From Halobacteriovoraceae bacterium (GTDB taxonomy: Bacteria > Bdellovibrionota > Bacteriovoracia > Bacteriovoracales > Bacteriovoracaceae): DNA of 64,000 nucleotides. Numbering within the stretch: the first letter of the stretch is position 1; each line of letters starts with the position of its first letter. The position numbers were made by a program, and so were the translations under genes. The DNA is taken from assembly GCA_002718735.1 (NCBI GenBank), contig PBFR01000019.1, positions 62,001 through 126,000 of the forward strand, given 5' to 3'. The notes beneath the pieces were generated by a model. That model saw nothing but the letters and a program-made list of their open reading frames with translations. It made no database searches and was not told the origin of the DNA. Shown here in pieces: positions 16,910 through 26,887 of this stretch.

Positions 16910-16941
16910 GAGTTCTCCTTCATTTAAAATAAGGAGAACTC
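16910..16941 (-). promoter_or_regulatory. Perfect hairpin sequestering the ribosome site of the 16907 gene
   Basis: GAGTTCTCCTT and AAGGAGAACTC are exact complements with a 10-base AT-rich loop. The downstream arm on the minus strand contains AAGGAG, seven bases before the ATG. In a transcript the site would be paired and hidden, as in RNA thermometers or other translational switches; a DNA operator is the alternative reading. Confidence 0.6.
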
Positions 16942-16997
16942 AGTACCACCTAATGCACCGCCACAAAACCAAAAGTGAATATTTTTCATATATTCTT

Positions 16998-18038
16998 TTA
17001 GTTATTTAGTCGATAGGCCTTTTGCATACAATTTGAAATTCTCTCCTTCGTAGGCAGTTCATCAAACTCATCACAAGGAACTACGGGCTCAGGTCTTTTT
17101 GGCTCCCACTTTATATTTAAGTGAAAGTTCATATCATGATTCACCGGGTCTGGAGTAAAGGTCGGAGTAATAAGAATTCCGCCTAGAGAGTCATCCCCTC
17201 TCATGGCTCTCATTGTTATGTTGGCTGACAAAATACCAGCGATTGCACCATATAGAACATCACTTACATAATGCCCCATTGCATGGACTCTCGCATACGC
17301 CACAACACCTGCCAATCCATATGCGATGTATGGAACCGGCGTGTCTTTATAAACTTCCGCCAAAACAGCTGCTGCAGTAAATGCTCCTGAAGAGTGGCCA
17401 GAGAAGAATGATTTTCCATCAGTTCCAAATTTGTAAGGATCTCCTCCAGAGTTTTTAGGTCTTCGTCTTCCAAAGCCGACTTTAAAAGCTTCTGTTATTG
17501 TTTGAGACACTATAATTGATCCCAAGGTTAAGATTCCAACATCTTTTAACTTACCATTATCAAAAACCGCACCCAATAAGTACGATCCGGCCATTAGATG
17601 TGCTATCCCTGTTCTCCCAGCATAATAGCCAAAAGTTTCCATTTCATGGGTCACATCATTTTTATTATCCTGAACAAAGTCCATAATTGATTGATCAGAG
17701 TTAAAAATTACGAGACCTAAACTCGCCGCGGCCAAAGAGGCGAGTTTTTCAGTATCCGTCAGTCCCAAAGGAATAAAGTACTGCTTCTGCTTAATTTCTT
17801 CTTCTTTACCAGTTTCCTTAAGAATCTCTCTAAGTTCATCCTCACTAATATGATGTGTCTGTCCTAGATAGCCACCGCCCATTAAAACATCATCATAATA
17901 AGAGTGCTCGAAATTGCTTTGCTTCTCCTCAACACAATAATTGTTGTCCCAATTGCACTTTGCTCCTTGCGCAGGGGCTTCATTACAAAGTCCATGCTTT
18001 AAGAACATCATAAAAATCAATAATAATTTAGCGGCCAC
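16998..18038 (-). CDS. Exported PAP2-type phosphatase
   Basis: This protein of about 346 residues has an N-terminal signal or anchor segment and then a PAP2 domain with all three motifs: KVGFGRRRP (KxxxxxxRP), FFSGHSSG (SGH) and RVHAMGHYVSD (RxxxxxHxxxD). These histidines and arginines form the phosphatase site. Members act on phosphatidic acid, undecaprenyl pyrophosphate or lipid A phosphates outside the membrane. Two GTG codons are possible starts; I use the one at 18038 because AAGGAG lies at proper distance from it. Several hydrophobic segments (about 90-260) are membrane helices. It could recycle lipid carriers or digest prey lipids; the sequence does not say which. Confidence 0.85.
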   Translation of the reverse strand: MAAKLLLIFMMFLKHGLCNEAPAQGAKCNWDNNYCVEEKQSNFEHSYYDDVLMGGGYLGQTHHISEDELREILKETGKEEEIKQKQYFIPLGLTDTEKLASLAAASLGLVIFNSDQSIMDFVQDNKNDVTHEMETFGYYAGRTGIAHLMAGSYLLGAVFDNGKLKDVGILTLGSIIVSQTITEAFKVGFGRRRPKNSGGDPYKFGTDGKSFFSGHSSGAFTAAAVLAEVYKDTPVPYIAYGLAGVVAYARVHAMGHYVSDVLYGAIAGILSANITMRAMRGDDSLGGILITPTFTPDPVNHDMNFHLNIKWEPKRPEPVVPCDEFDELPTKERISNCMQKAYRLNN

Positions 18039-18044
18039 GATCAC

Positions 18045-18262
18045 TCCTTGTAGTTTAGTGACTAGATTCTATTCCAATCAAAATCTAAAGCTTGTCTAGG
18101 AGATTAGAATTTCATGGGTGTCAAATTTCTTTACAGTGGCTATCTAAATGAATTTATTGACTTTTGGTATTAGACAAACTTTGGACACAAACTTCTTTTA
18201 TTACGATTGGAATTTTGTTTGCACACAAACTTTATTCAAATTTATAAAACTTAGGTAAAAAA
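18045..18262. other. Upstream region of the PAP2 gene with ACAAACTT repeats
   Basis: AT-rich stretch between the fadBA terminator and the PAP2 gene. ACAAACTT occurs three times in the same orientation, at 18174, 18187 and 18225 (spacing 13 and 38). It may be a regulator-binding array, but the repeats are short and AT-rich. Confidence 0.3.
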
Positions 18263-18284
18263 AAGCTCCCCTTTCAGGGAGCTT
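18263..18284 (-). terminator. Terminator of the fadB-fadA operon
   Basis: Eight-base stem AAGCTCCC/GGGAGCTT with a six-base loop and a long T run on the minus strand, 31 bases past the fadA stop. Confidence 0.92.
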
Positions 18285-18314
18285 CTTAATGACTATAGAA
18301 TTTTTGGAATATAT

Positions 18315-19487
<1,173 letters not shown>

Positions 19488-21635
19488 CTAATTTTTGTAA
19501 TAGTTTTGGTTATTTTTTGCTTTCTCTACAAAACCATCAGTAGGTTGGTAGAGCTTTCCAAGTTCTTTAAACTTTTCACTCTTTTCAATGATCTTAGCTA
19601 AACCAACATCATCGGCGTACTTTAATGCCCCCGCTCTAAATGGAGGAAAGCCAAGTCCAAGTAAAAGCCCCATGTCAACCTCGATTGGAGTGTTAACAAT
19701 GTTCTCTTCAAGACATCTTGCACACTCAAAGATCATAGGAAGCATCATTCGATCAATGATTTCTTCATCAGTGACATCCACGTTTCTTTTTACAGAACTC
19801 TTGATAATTTCCTCGGCTTCAGGATCAACAGACTTTTTAAGTTTTCCCTTTCTGTCCAATTCGTACTTATAGAATCCCAGTTTATTCTTTTGACCAAGAC
19901 GCTTCTTCTCATGCATAACTTCCACTATCGTCTTGTCTTTCATTTTCATTCTATCGGGAAATTCTTCGGCCATAATTGCAGCTGCGTGATCGCCTGTATC
20001 GATTCCGACAACATCCATTAGATATGCCGGTCCCATTGGCCATCCAAACTTTTCCATAACCTTATCTATTCTTTTATAGTCAACACCGTCAGCTATAAGA
20101 AGGTTGAATCCATTGAAGTATGGGAATAAAACTCTATTTACCAGAAAGCCTGCACAGTCATTAACTACGATAGGCGTCTTACCCATTTGAAGGGCGTACT
20201 GAACAGTCTTGGCAATTGCCTTGTCGCTTGTTTTCTCACCTCTAATGACCTCAACAAGTGGCATCCTGTGAACAGGATTAAAAAAATGCATTCCACAGAA
20301 GTTCTCGGGTCTCTTCACCGAAGTTGCAAGATCGCTTATGGAAATTGTGGATGTGTTGGAAGCTATGATCGTGTCTTCATTCACATTAGACTCAACCTCG
20401 GGAAGAACACTCTTTTTGACATTCTTATTTTCAACAACCGCCTCAACCACCATATCGACGTCTTTAAAGTCACCATAGCTTAAAGCTGGCCTAATCTTTC
20501 CAAGGGTTGCCCCCATTTGAGCGGTATCGATTTTCTTCCTATCCACTTGTTTCTTTAAAAGTTTGTTCGCCTCACCAAGTCCAAGCTCAATAGCACTTTC
20601 ATTAATGTCTTTCATAACGATTGGAGTGCCTTTGGAGGCCGACTGATAAGCAATTCCACCGCCCATGATACCTGCTCCAAGAACTGCAGCCTTTTCAACC
20701 TTGCTGGAATCCTTTGTCCATTTTTTAGAGACTTTCTTTAAATACTGATCACCTAAGAAAACCGTAACGAGGTTTTGAGCTGCAGGAGTGTGAGCTAGTT
20801 CTGCAAATGCTTTTGCTTCAACTTGAATGGCCTCATCCCTATTCATACCCGCTGCTGCCTGCATAACTTCCACCGCTTTGACAGGTGCAGGATAATTTGA
20901 ACCAGCAATTCCTTTAACAAAACCTTTGGCAGTTTCAAAAGTCATCATCCCCTCAATTTTATTTAAGCGTAGAGGGTCTTTTTTAACTTGGCGCTTTTTC
21001 ATATAATCAAGCTCGCCGTTTATGGCCCTATCTAAAAGAGTCAGGGCCGACTCCAAGACTTTGCTATCTTCTACAACTGCGTCTACAGATCCTACTTTCA
21101 AGGCATCCACAGATTTGTACTGCTTTCCAGATGTTATCCATTCAATTGCATGGTCTGCCCCTGTCAATCTTGGCAACCTTACGCTTCCTCCCCAACCTGG
21201 CATGATTCCAAGTTTGGTTTCTGGAAGTCCAACTTTTGCTTTCTTGGCGGCAACTCTATAGTCAGCACTTAGACAAACCTCGAATCCTCCCCCAAGAGCG
21301 AATCCGTTTATCGCAGCAACAGTTGGAATATCCAAGTCTTCGATGCCATTTAGAACGTTATTCATATTTAAAAGCCACTGTGCCAGCTCTTCATTAGACT
21401 TTTTAAAGTGTTGCATAAACTCAGTAATGTCTGCTCCAAAAATAAAATGATCCTTCTCACTTCTAAGAACCATTCCCTTTGCCGAGCTTTCTTTCTGAAC
21501 GGCCTCTAGAGCTTTAGGAAACTCTTCCATCATTAAGTTGCCTATAACGTTGGCGGAGCTTTCTTTAATATTAAAGATAAAATGAACGATTCCCTCTTTT
21601 AGGTCCACCTGTATGGACTTTCCATCAAACAACAT
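19488..21635 (-). CDS. fadB: FadB, multifunctional beta-oxidation alpha subunit
   Basis: A 715-residue fusion. The N-terminal crotonase domain (about 1-190) has AINGFALGGGFEVCLSADYR and the catalytic GLPETKLGIMPGWGG region for enoyl-CoA hydratase. After a linker the 3-hydroxyacyl-CoA dehydrogenase part starts with the NAD-binding VLGAGIMGGGIAYQSA and continues with MHFFNPVHRMPLVEVIRG. With FadA it carries hydration, dehydrogenation and thiolysis of fatty acyl-CoA. Length matches E. coli FadB (729). Upstream is a divergent region shared with an acyl-CoA dehydrogenase gene, consistent with joint control of fatty-acid breakdown. Confidence 0.95.
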   Translation of the reverse strand: MLFDGKSIQVDLKEGIVHFIFNIKESSANVIGNLMMEEFPKALEAVQKESSAKGMVLRSEKDHFIFGADITEFMQHFKKSNEELAQWLLNMNNVLNGIEDLDIPTVAAINGFALGGGFEVCLSADYRVAAKKAKVGLPETKLGIMPGWGGSVRLPRLTGADHAIEWITSGKQYKSVDALKVGSVDAVVEDSKVLESALTLLDRAINGELDYMKKRQVKKDPLRLNKIEGMMTFETAKGFVKGIAGSNYPAPVKAVEVMQAAAGMNRDEAIQVEAKAFAELAHTPAAQNLVTVFLGDQYLKKVSKKWTKDSSKVEKAAVLGAGIMGGGIAYQSASKGTPIVMKDINESAIELGLGEANKLLKKQVDRKKIDTAQMGATLGKIRPALSYGDFKDVDMVVEAVVENKNVKKSVLPEVESNVNEDTIIASNTSTISISDLATSVKRPENFCGMHFFNPVHRMPLVEVIRGEKTSDKAIAKTVQYALQMGKTPIVVNDCAGFLVNRVLFPYFNGFNLLIADGVDYKRIDKVMEKFGWPMGPAYLMDVVGIDTGDHAAAIMAEEFPDRMKMKDKTIVEVMHEKKRLGQKNKLGFYKYELDRKGKLKKSVDPEAEEIIKSSVKRNVDVTDEEIIDRMMLPMIFECARCLEENIVNTPIEVDMGLLLGLGFPPFRAGALKYADDVGLAKIIEKSEKFKELGKLYQPTDGFVEKAKNNQNYYKN

Positions 21636-21795
21636 ACTCTCTCCTTAATTATGATTACGAGCTATTTTAGCACGATCGTTCGCTCAAAGCTAGAAACTCG
21701 AACTATGGACTCAATTGCCGCAGCGTACAGCAAAGATATCTGGAACTTATAACCTCAAATTGGTATAAAACCCACAATTGTACAGGAGATGCCAA

Positions 21796-22926
21796 ATGAC
21801 TGATTTTAGACAAGAACTGATTAACAGCGTAAACAAGTTTTGTAAGGATAGAATTGAGCCTTTCATGGAAGAGGATGACGCCGAGGGCAAATTCAGGAAA
21901 GAGATTTTTAATGAAATGGGACAACTAGGACTCACAGGAATGACTTTACCTGAGCAATATGGTGGAGCAGGACTGGGTTATGAGGATTTTTGTGCTGTTC
22001 TTGAAGAAATTGCTAAAAGCTCTGTTCCTTATGCAGTTACAGTTTCAGTATCTACAATGGTCCAAGGCATGATCAGCAACTTTGGAACAGAAGAACAGAA
22101 ACAAAAATATCTTCCCTCTCTAACTAGTGGAGAGGAGATTGCAGCTTTTTGTCTCTCAGAATCACATGCAGGATCTGATGCAGGAGCTCTTAAAACAACC
22201 GCAAAGAAAACTGATGGCGGCTATATTTTAAACGGTTCAAAGATGTGGATCACATCTGGAGGCGTTGCCAAAACTTATGTTGTTATGGCCAGAACTGGAG
22301 CTGAAGGTGGGAGTGGAATTTCTGCTTTTATATTAGAAGATGGACAGGAAGGCTTCAGCTACGGCAAGAAAGAAAATAAAATGGGCTGGAGAACAAGTCC
22401 CACAAGAGAGTTGGTCTTTGAAAATTGCTTTGTGCCTCAAGAAAATATTCTAGGCACTGAGGGACAGGGTTTTAAAATTGCTAAAAGTGCCCTTGCAGCA
22501 GGAAGAATAACCATTGGTGCAATTGCTGTAGGTCTTTCACAAAGATCTCTTGATGAGGCGATTAAATATTCCTTAGAAAGAAAGCAATTCAACCAGCCAA
22601 TATTTGACTTCCAAGGATTGCAATGGATGATGGCTGATATGGCGACTGAAACTCAAGCATCTCGTCTGATGGTACAGGCCGCGGCACAAAAGCTTGATAG
22701 TAAAAAAGAAGATGTGGCACTTGCATCCATGGCAAAGATGAAAGCAACAGACACAGCTATGAGGGTCACTACAGACTCAGTGCAGATTCATGGCGGTGTT
22801 GGCTACACAACAGAATACCCTGTAGAGAGATACATGAGAGATGCCAAGGTTCTACAAATTGTAGAAGGAACTAATCAGGTCCAAAAAGTAGTAATCGCGA
22901 GATCACTGAGAAAGCAGTACTCATAA
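21796..22926 (+). CDS. Acyl-CoA dehydrogenase
   Basis: The start is the ATG at 21796 because CAGGAG lies eight bases upstream; an earlier in-frame ATG has no ribosome site. The product of about 376 residues has the FAD-binding CLSESHAGSDAG and KMWITSGG segments and a C-terminal QIVEGTNQVQK, in which the glutamate before GT is the catalytic base of short/medium-chain enzymes. It introduces the double bond at the first step of beta-oxidation and hands electrons to ETF. Its location divergent from fadBA suggests it feeds that complex. pgi follows after 21 bases. Confidence 0.92.
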   Translation: MTDFRQELINSVNKFCKDRIEPFMEEDDAEGKFRKEIFNEMGQLGLTGMTLPEQYGGAGLGYEDFCAVLEEIAKSSVPYAVTVSVSTMVQGMISNFGTEEQKQKYLPSLTSGEEIAAFCLSESHAGSDAGALKTTAKKTDGGYILNGSKMWITSGGVAKTYVVMARTGAEGGSGISAFILEDGQEGFSYGKKENKMGWRTSPTRELVFENCFVPQENILGTEGQGFKIAKSALAAGRITIGAIAVGLSQRSLDEAIKYSLERKQFNQPIFDFQGLQWMMADMATETQASRLMVQAAAQKLDSKKEDVALASMAKMKATDTAMRVTTDSVQIHGGVGYTTEYPVERYMRDAKVLQIVEGTNQVQKVVIARSLRKQYS

Positions 22927-22947
22927 AATAGAAAGGATTAAATAAAC

Positions 22948-24219
22948 ATGAACCTATCCGTAAGTTTTCAAACTCAGGCCGATGCAACATCTAAACGTTT
23001 CTCAAATGAGGACTTAAGCGCTCACTTTGATAAATTTAAAAAAGTGATTGAATCCGAGAAGATAGGATTTTTTCAACTTAGTGAAAAAACCGAGCACTTA
23101 GACAGTGCCCGTGCAATGTTTGAAAAACATAAGGATAAGACTCACTTTGTTCAAGTTGGCATAGGTGGAAGTGCACTAGGGCCACATACTTTAATTGATG
23201 CGCTAAAGTCCAACAACAAAGTAAAGTTCAGTTTCATGGACAACACAGATGCAGAGTACATTTCACAGCTTTTATCTGAGATAGAAGAACCTAAGAAAAG
23301 TCTTTTTTATGTTGTAAGCAAGTCCGGAGGCACTGCAGAAACAATAGCCAACTTCTCCATTGCAATAAACTTTTTAAGAGACAATGGTATTAAAAAAGAT
23401 CAGCTAAAGGATCACTTTGTTTTTTGTACAGACCCAAAGAATGGGCAACTAAAAGAATATGCCCAGGCAAATGGTTATAGTTGCCTACAGGTTCCAAATG
23501 ATATTGGAGGTCGTTTTTCAGTATTTAGTCACGTTGGTCTCCTCCCAGCTCTTTTTGCAGGTGTTCAGATTGAAGAGCTGTATGAAGGTGCAAATGAATT
23601 CAAAAGTGCACTTTTGAATCCAGACCTAAGTGAAAATATTCTCATGCAAACTGGTGCTCAGCTAATGTGTCTATTCGAAGATAGAGGTGTTAACCAAACA
23701 GTACTTATGCCCTACTCTTCAAGGTTAAAAACACTATCCCATTGGTTTGTTCAGCTTTGGGGAGAAAGTCTTGGAAAAATAGACTCTAGTGGAACCAATG
23801 TCGGACTAACTCCAATTCCGGCCTACGGAGCCACAGATCAACATTCTCAAATGCAGCTCTTCATGGAAGGCCCTTCCGACAAAGCGATTTTCCTTCTAGA
23901 GGTTAAGAATAAAGCAGTAGATTTCAAACTTGATAGTGGCCTTGAAATGGACTCCGCCAGAAAACTTGAAAACTTTAGTCTGAATCAACTAATCGAGGCC
24001 CAGTTTAACGGCACTTTAAAGGCACTTCAGGATCAAAAGAAGAATGTAATAAAGATGTCAATTGAGAGAAATGATGCCAAGCATATGGGCTCTATGATTC
24101 TCTTCTTCGAAAGCCTGACTGCGTTAATGGGTGAATATTTAGGTATCGACGCATTCAATCAACCTGGCGTTGAGCTAGGCAAAAAATATGCCTATGAATA
24201 TCTTAAAAATTTAGAGTGA
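22948..24219 (+). CDS. pgi: Glucose-6-phosphate isomerase
   Basis: A 423-residue sugar isomerase, in the shorter size class common outside enterobacteria. Typical segments are VGIGGSALGPHTL, the VVSKSGGTAETIAN phosphate site, DIGGRFSVFSHVGLLPA, and the C-terminal QPGVELGKKYAYEYL with the active-site lysine. It interconverts glucose-6-phosphate and fructose-6-phosphate in glycolysis and gluconeogenesis. Gluconeogenic use is plausible given the beta-oxidation genes around it. AAAGGA precedes the ATG. Probably co-transcribed with the acyl-CoA dehydrogenase. Confidence 0.95.
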   Translation: MNLSVSFQTQADATSKRFSNEDLSAHFDKFKKVIESEKIGFFQLSEKTEHLDSARAMFEKHKDKTHFVQVGIGGSALGPHTLIDALKSNNKVKFSFMDNTDAEYISQLLSEIEEPKKSLFYVVSKSGGTAETIANFSIAINFLRDNGIKKDQLKDHFVFCTDPKNGQLKEYAQANGYSCLQVPNDIGGRFSVFSHVGLLPALFAGVQIEELYEGANEFKSALLNPDLSENILMQTGAQLMCLFEDRGVNQTVLMPYSSRLKTLSHWFVQLWGESLGKIDSSGTNVGLTPIPAYGATDQHSQMQLFMEGPSDKAIFLLEVKNKAVDFKLDSGLEMDSARKLENFSLNQLIEAQFNGTLKALQDQKKNVIKMSIERNDAKHMGSMILFFESLTALMGEYLGIDAFNQPGVELGKKYAYEYLKNLE

Positions 24220-24308
24220 CCTGCCGATAAGTTGATACATAATTGATTAATAATTGGTTATAATTTATCCAAATTATTTCTATTCGTCATAAATTCGGAG
24301 ACCTTAAA

Positions 24309-25217
24309 ATGAGTGATGATAACGCCACCCTAGTAATTACCGACATCGATGCAGCGTTGTCCGCTTCAGACAAAGAAGCAGAAAACCGCCCAGCATGTTT
24401 TTTAGTTGTTGGAGGGGAGCTAAATGGAACAATTTTTGATCTTAACGATGGTGAGACCATAGTTGGCAGAAATCCAGATTGCGCGATTCCATTAGACTTT
24501 AATGGAGTATCGAGAAAGCATTTCAAAGTTATCATTAATGCAGGCTCCAGCACTCTTCAAGATCTTGGCTCCAGCAATGGAACTTATTTAAATAACTCAA
24601 AAATAGAAGGAGCTGTTGAACTCTCCAAAGGTGATACTGTAAAACTTGGATCAATAGCCCTTAAATACCTTCCAAAGGGAGATACTGAGAGGCTTACTTA
24701 TGACAAGCTTCAAAGAGAGGCTAATACTGATGGACTGACTGGCTGTTATAATAAAACTTATTTTAACAACAAATTAGATCTTGAGGTTAAAAAGTCTAAG
24801 TTAACTGGATCTCCATTATCCCTAATTATTTTTGACCTAGACCACTTCAAACACCTAAATGATAATTATGGCCATGATGCTGGAGACTACGTGCTCAAAG
24901 AGAAAGCTCAACTTCTCAGAGACAATGGAATTAGAAAGCAGGACGTCTTTGCCAGATACGGCGGAGAAGAGTTTGTAGTTCTTCTTCCGAACACAAACTT
25001 GAAACAGGCCTTTGAAATAGCTGAGCGTCTAAGAAAACTTGTTGAATCACATGAATTCATTTATGATGGCCAACGACTTCCAGTGACGGCCTCAATAGGC
25101 GTCGCAGATTATAGACAAGGTGTGAATACAGGCACAGACCTTTTCAAAAGGGCCGACTCAGCTGTTTATAAATCTAAAGAAGGTGGAAGAAACCAAGTAA
25201 ACTTTTTTAAATCTTAA
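24309..25217 (+). CDS. FHA-GGDEF diguanylate cyclase, Bdellovibrio DgcB architecture
   Basis: This 302-residue protein has a short N-terminal tail, an FHA domain (about 35-120: IVGRNPDCAI, VSRKHFKV, DLGSSNGTYLNN) and a GGDEF domain with intact signature GGEEF (218-222). RKQD at 209-212, five residues before it, is the product-inhibition site (RxxD). It should make c-di-GMP from two GTP. The same FHA-GGDEF order is known for DgcB of Bdellovibrio, which is needed for prey invasion and whose FHA domain senses a phosphorylated N-terminal tail. Here the tail holds Thr7 and Thr11 (TDID), a possible FHA ligand. The stop overlaps the mutL start by one base. Confidence 0.9.
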   Translation: MSDDNATLVITDIDAALSASDKEAENRPACFLVVGGELNGTIFDLNDGETIVGRNPDCAIPLDFNGVSRKHFKVIINAGSSTLQDLGSSNGTYLNNSKIEGAVELSKGDTVKLGSIALKYLPKGDTERLTYDKLQREANTDGLTGCYNKTYFNNKLDLEVKKSKLTGSPLSLIIFDLDHFKHLNDNYGHDAGDYVLKEKAQLLRDNGIRKQDVFARYGGEEFVVLLPNTNLKQAFEIAERLRKLVESHEFIYDGQRLPVTASIGVADYRQGVNTGTDLFKRADSAVYKSKEGGRNQVNFFKS

Positions 25218-26887
25218 TGGGCCAAAGCGACTTAAAAAAAATTCAACTCCTCCCCGAGCATATAATTGATCAGATCAAGGCAGGTGAGGTTATTGAAAGG
25301 CCCTCTACCCTTCTTAAAGAACTTCTGGAAAATGCAGTAGATGCAGGGAGCACTCAGATCGACATTGAGCTGGCAAACAATGGACTTGATCTTGTCAGCG
25401 TTAAAGACAATGGCAAGGGTATTCCTTTTGAAGACCTTGATCTCGCTTTCTGTAGGCACGCCACATCTAAAATTGAAAATTTTGAAGACCTTTATAAACT
25501 CTCCACTTATGGATTCCGTGGAGAAGCACTCGCTTCCATTGCATCTATAAGTAAACTCAGCTGCATAAGCAATCCCAAAGGCCGGCCAGAAGGAACTATC
25601 AAAATTCATGGCGGAGAGGTAGTCACTCTTGACCAGGACAGAGAAGCTATAAATGAACCTGGCACGAGTATGTATATAAGAGACTTGTTTTATAATACGC
25701 CAGCTAGAATGAAATTTATTCAGTCTAAGACTTCAGAAAGGAACCAATTAGATAAAATTGTGAAGGCCTTTCTTCTAACCCAACCCAACATTAAGATTAG
25801 TGTTAAGTGGGATGATCAAGACAAAAAAGTCTATTCCGCCTGTGGTGAGGATTTAAAGAAACGGGTTGAAGAGACAATTAAGAAGAATCGTCCCCTAAAT
25901 TTAGTCGAATTAAATTCCACATATGACCAAACGAAATTTAGAGTATTTCTAAGCAGAGAATCTTCTAGAGGCAATGCTGGGAAATCGCAGTTCTTATTTG
26001 TTAATGGTCGACTGGTTCAAGATACAGCTATTCATAAAATAATTTTAAATAGTTCTTACTCTCTTTGGCCACAGGGAGAAACGGGAAATTACTGTGCCTA
26101 TATAGACATTCCAAGTGAAAGAGTTGATGTAAACATCCACCCCAACAAGATCCAGGTAAAGTTTTTCGAAGCACCTAAAATATACTCCCTAGTATCAAGT
26201 GCTATAAAGGATGGATTGGCAAAACAAAGAAGGGAAACACCCCAACCTCGACAGGAACAAAACACTTTCATCCCTTCTATTGGTGCTGAAAAGCAAGCAA
26301 AGGAAGTGGAGTATAGATCTTTTGATTTTGACTCCTCCAACTCTTCCCTACAAAACTATTTTGATAGATTAGACAATGCACACTCTCAGCCCAGACCGGA
26401 TAATACCTCTGAGTATAACTTATTAAGCACTTTTGAAGACTGCTCCATATTCTCTTATGAAGACAAGATTTACCTTGTGAGCACCCCAGAATTAATGGCC
26501 AAATGGCTAGGCTGCCTTTTGAGTACAGGAGACAAAACTCCTATGCCTCTTCTTGTCAGCCAGCCACTTAAGCTTTTAAAAAAGGTTTCTTCTCCTTTCC
26601 AGAATCAACTCCTAGAGATTGGTTTTGAAATAGATGACATAGGAGAAAATAACTACGTCCTAAGGACTTTTCCACAGTGTCTTAAGAACTTTCCATTTAA
26701 AGAGTATTTAGCATCACTTTTAAATCAAGGTAAAACTCTTAATGAGCTTTCAAAACTTTGCATAAAAGATCAGACACTTTGGTCACGACAGCATAGAAAG
26801 GCACTAGAGGAGCTGTCTCTTCCAGATCTGTTAAAAGAAGATATAGTAGTAGAACTCAACAGACAGAGGTTGAAGAAACTATTATGA
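25217..26887 (+). CDS. mutL: MutL, mismatch-repair protein without the endonuclease motif
   Basis: A 556-residue GHKL ATPase with all N-terminal motifs: LLENAVDAG, VKDNGKGI, RHATSKI, TYGFRGEAL and FVNGRLVQD. MutL links MutS mismatch recognition to downstream steps. The C-terminal dimerisation part (about 370-556) is present, but where nicking MutL proteins have DQHAxxE it reads LVSTPELMAK, and the late metal motif is not seen either. So it probably cannot nick DNA itself, as in E. coli, where MutH does this. Whether a MutH/Dam pair exists is not visible. It overlaps miaA by ATGA. Confidence 0.93.
   Translation: MGQSDLKKIQLLPEHIIDQIKAGEVIERPSTLLKELLENAVDAGSTQIDIELANNGLDLVSVKDNGKGIPFEDLDLAFCRHATSKIENFEDLYKLSTYGFRGEALASIASISKLSCISNPKGRPEGTIKIHGGEVVTLDQDREAINEPGTSMYIRDLFYNTPARMKFIQSKTSERNQLDKIVKAFLLTQPNIKISVKWDDQDKKVYSACGEDLKKRVEETIKKNRPLNLVELNSTYDQTKFRVFLSRESSRGNAGKSQFLFVNGRLVQDTAIHKIILNSSYSLWPQGETGNYCAYIDIPSERVDVNIHPNKIQVKFFEAPKIYSLVSSAIKDGLAKQRRETPQPRQEQNTFIPSIGAEKQAKEVEYRSFDFDSSNSSLQNYFDRLDNAHSQPRPDNTSEYNLLSTFEDCSIFSYEDKIYLVSTPELMAKWLGCLLSTGDKTPMPLLVSQPLKLLKKVSSPFQNQLLEIGFEIDDIGENNYVLRTFPQCLKNFPFKEYLASLLNQGKTLNELSKLCIKDQTLWSRQHRKALEELSLPDLLKEDIVVELNRQRLKKLL

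Noticed and set aside
21672..21679. ACGATCGT palindrome between fadB and the divergent acyl-CoA dehydrogenase as a fatty-acid regulator operator
   Set aside because: Only eight bases and not seen before the other beta-oxidation genes, so it could be chance.
25217..26887. MutL as a frameshifted or truncated gene
   Set aside because: The frame is intact, starts and ends in proper overlaps, and its length is within the short MutL range; only the nuclease motif is missing.
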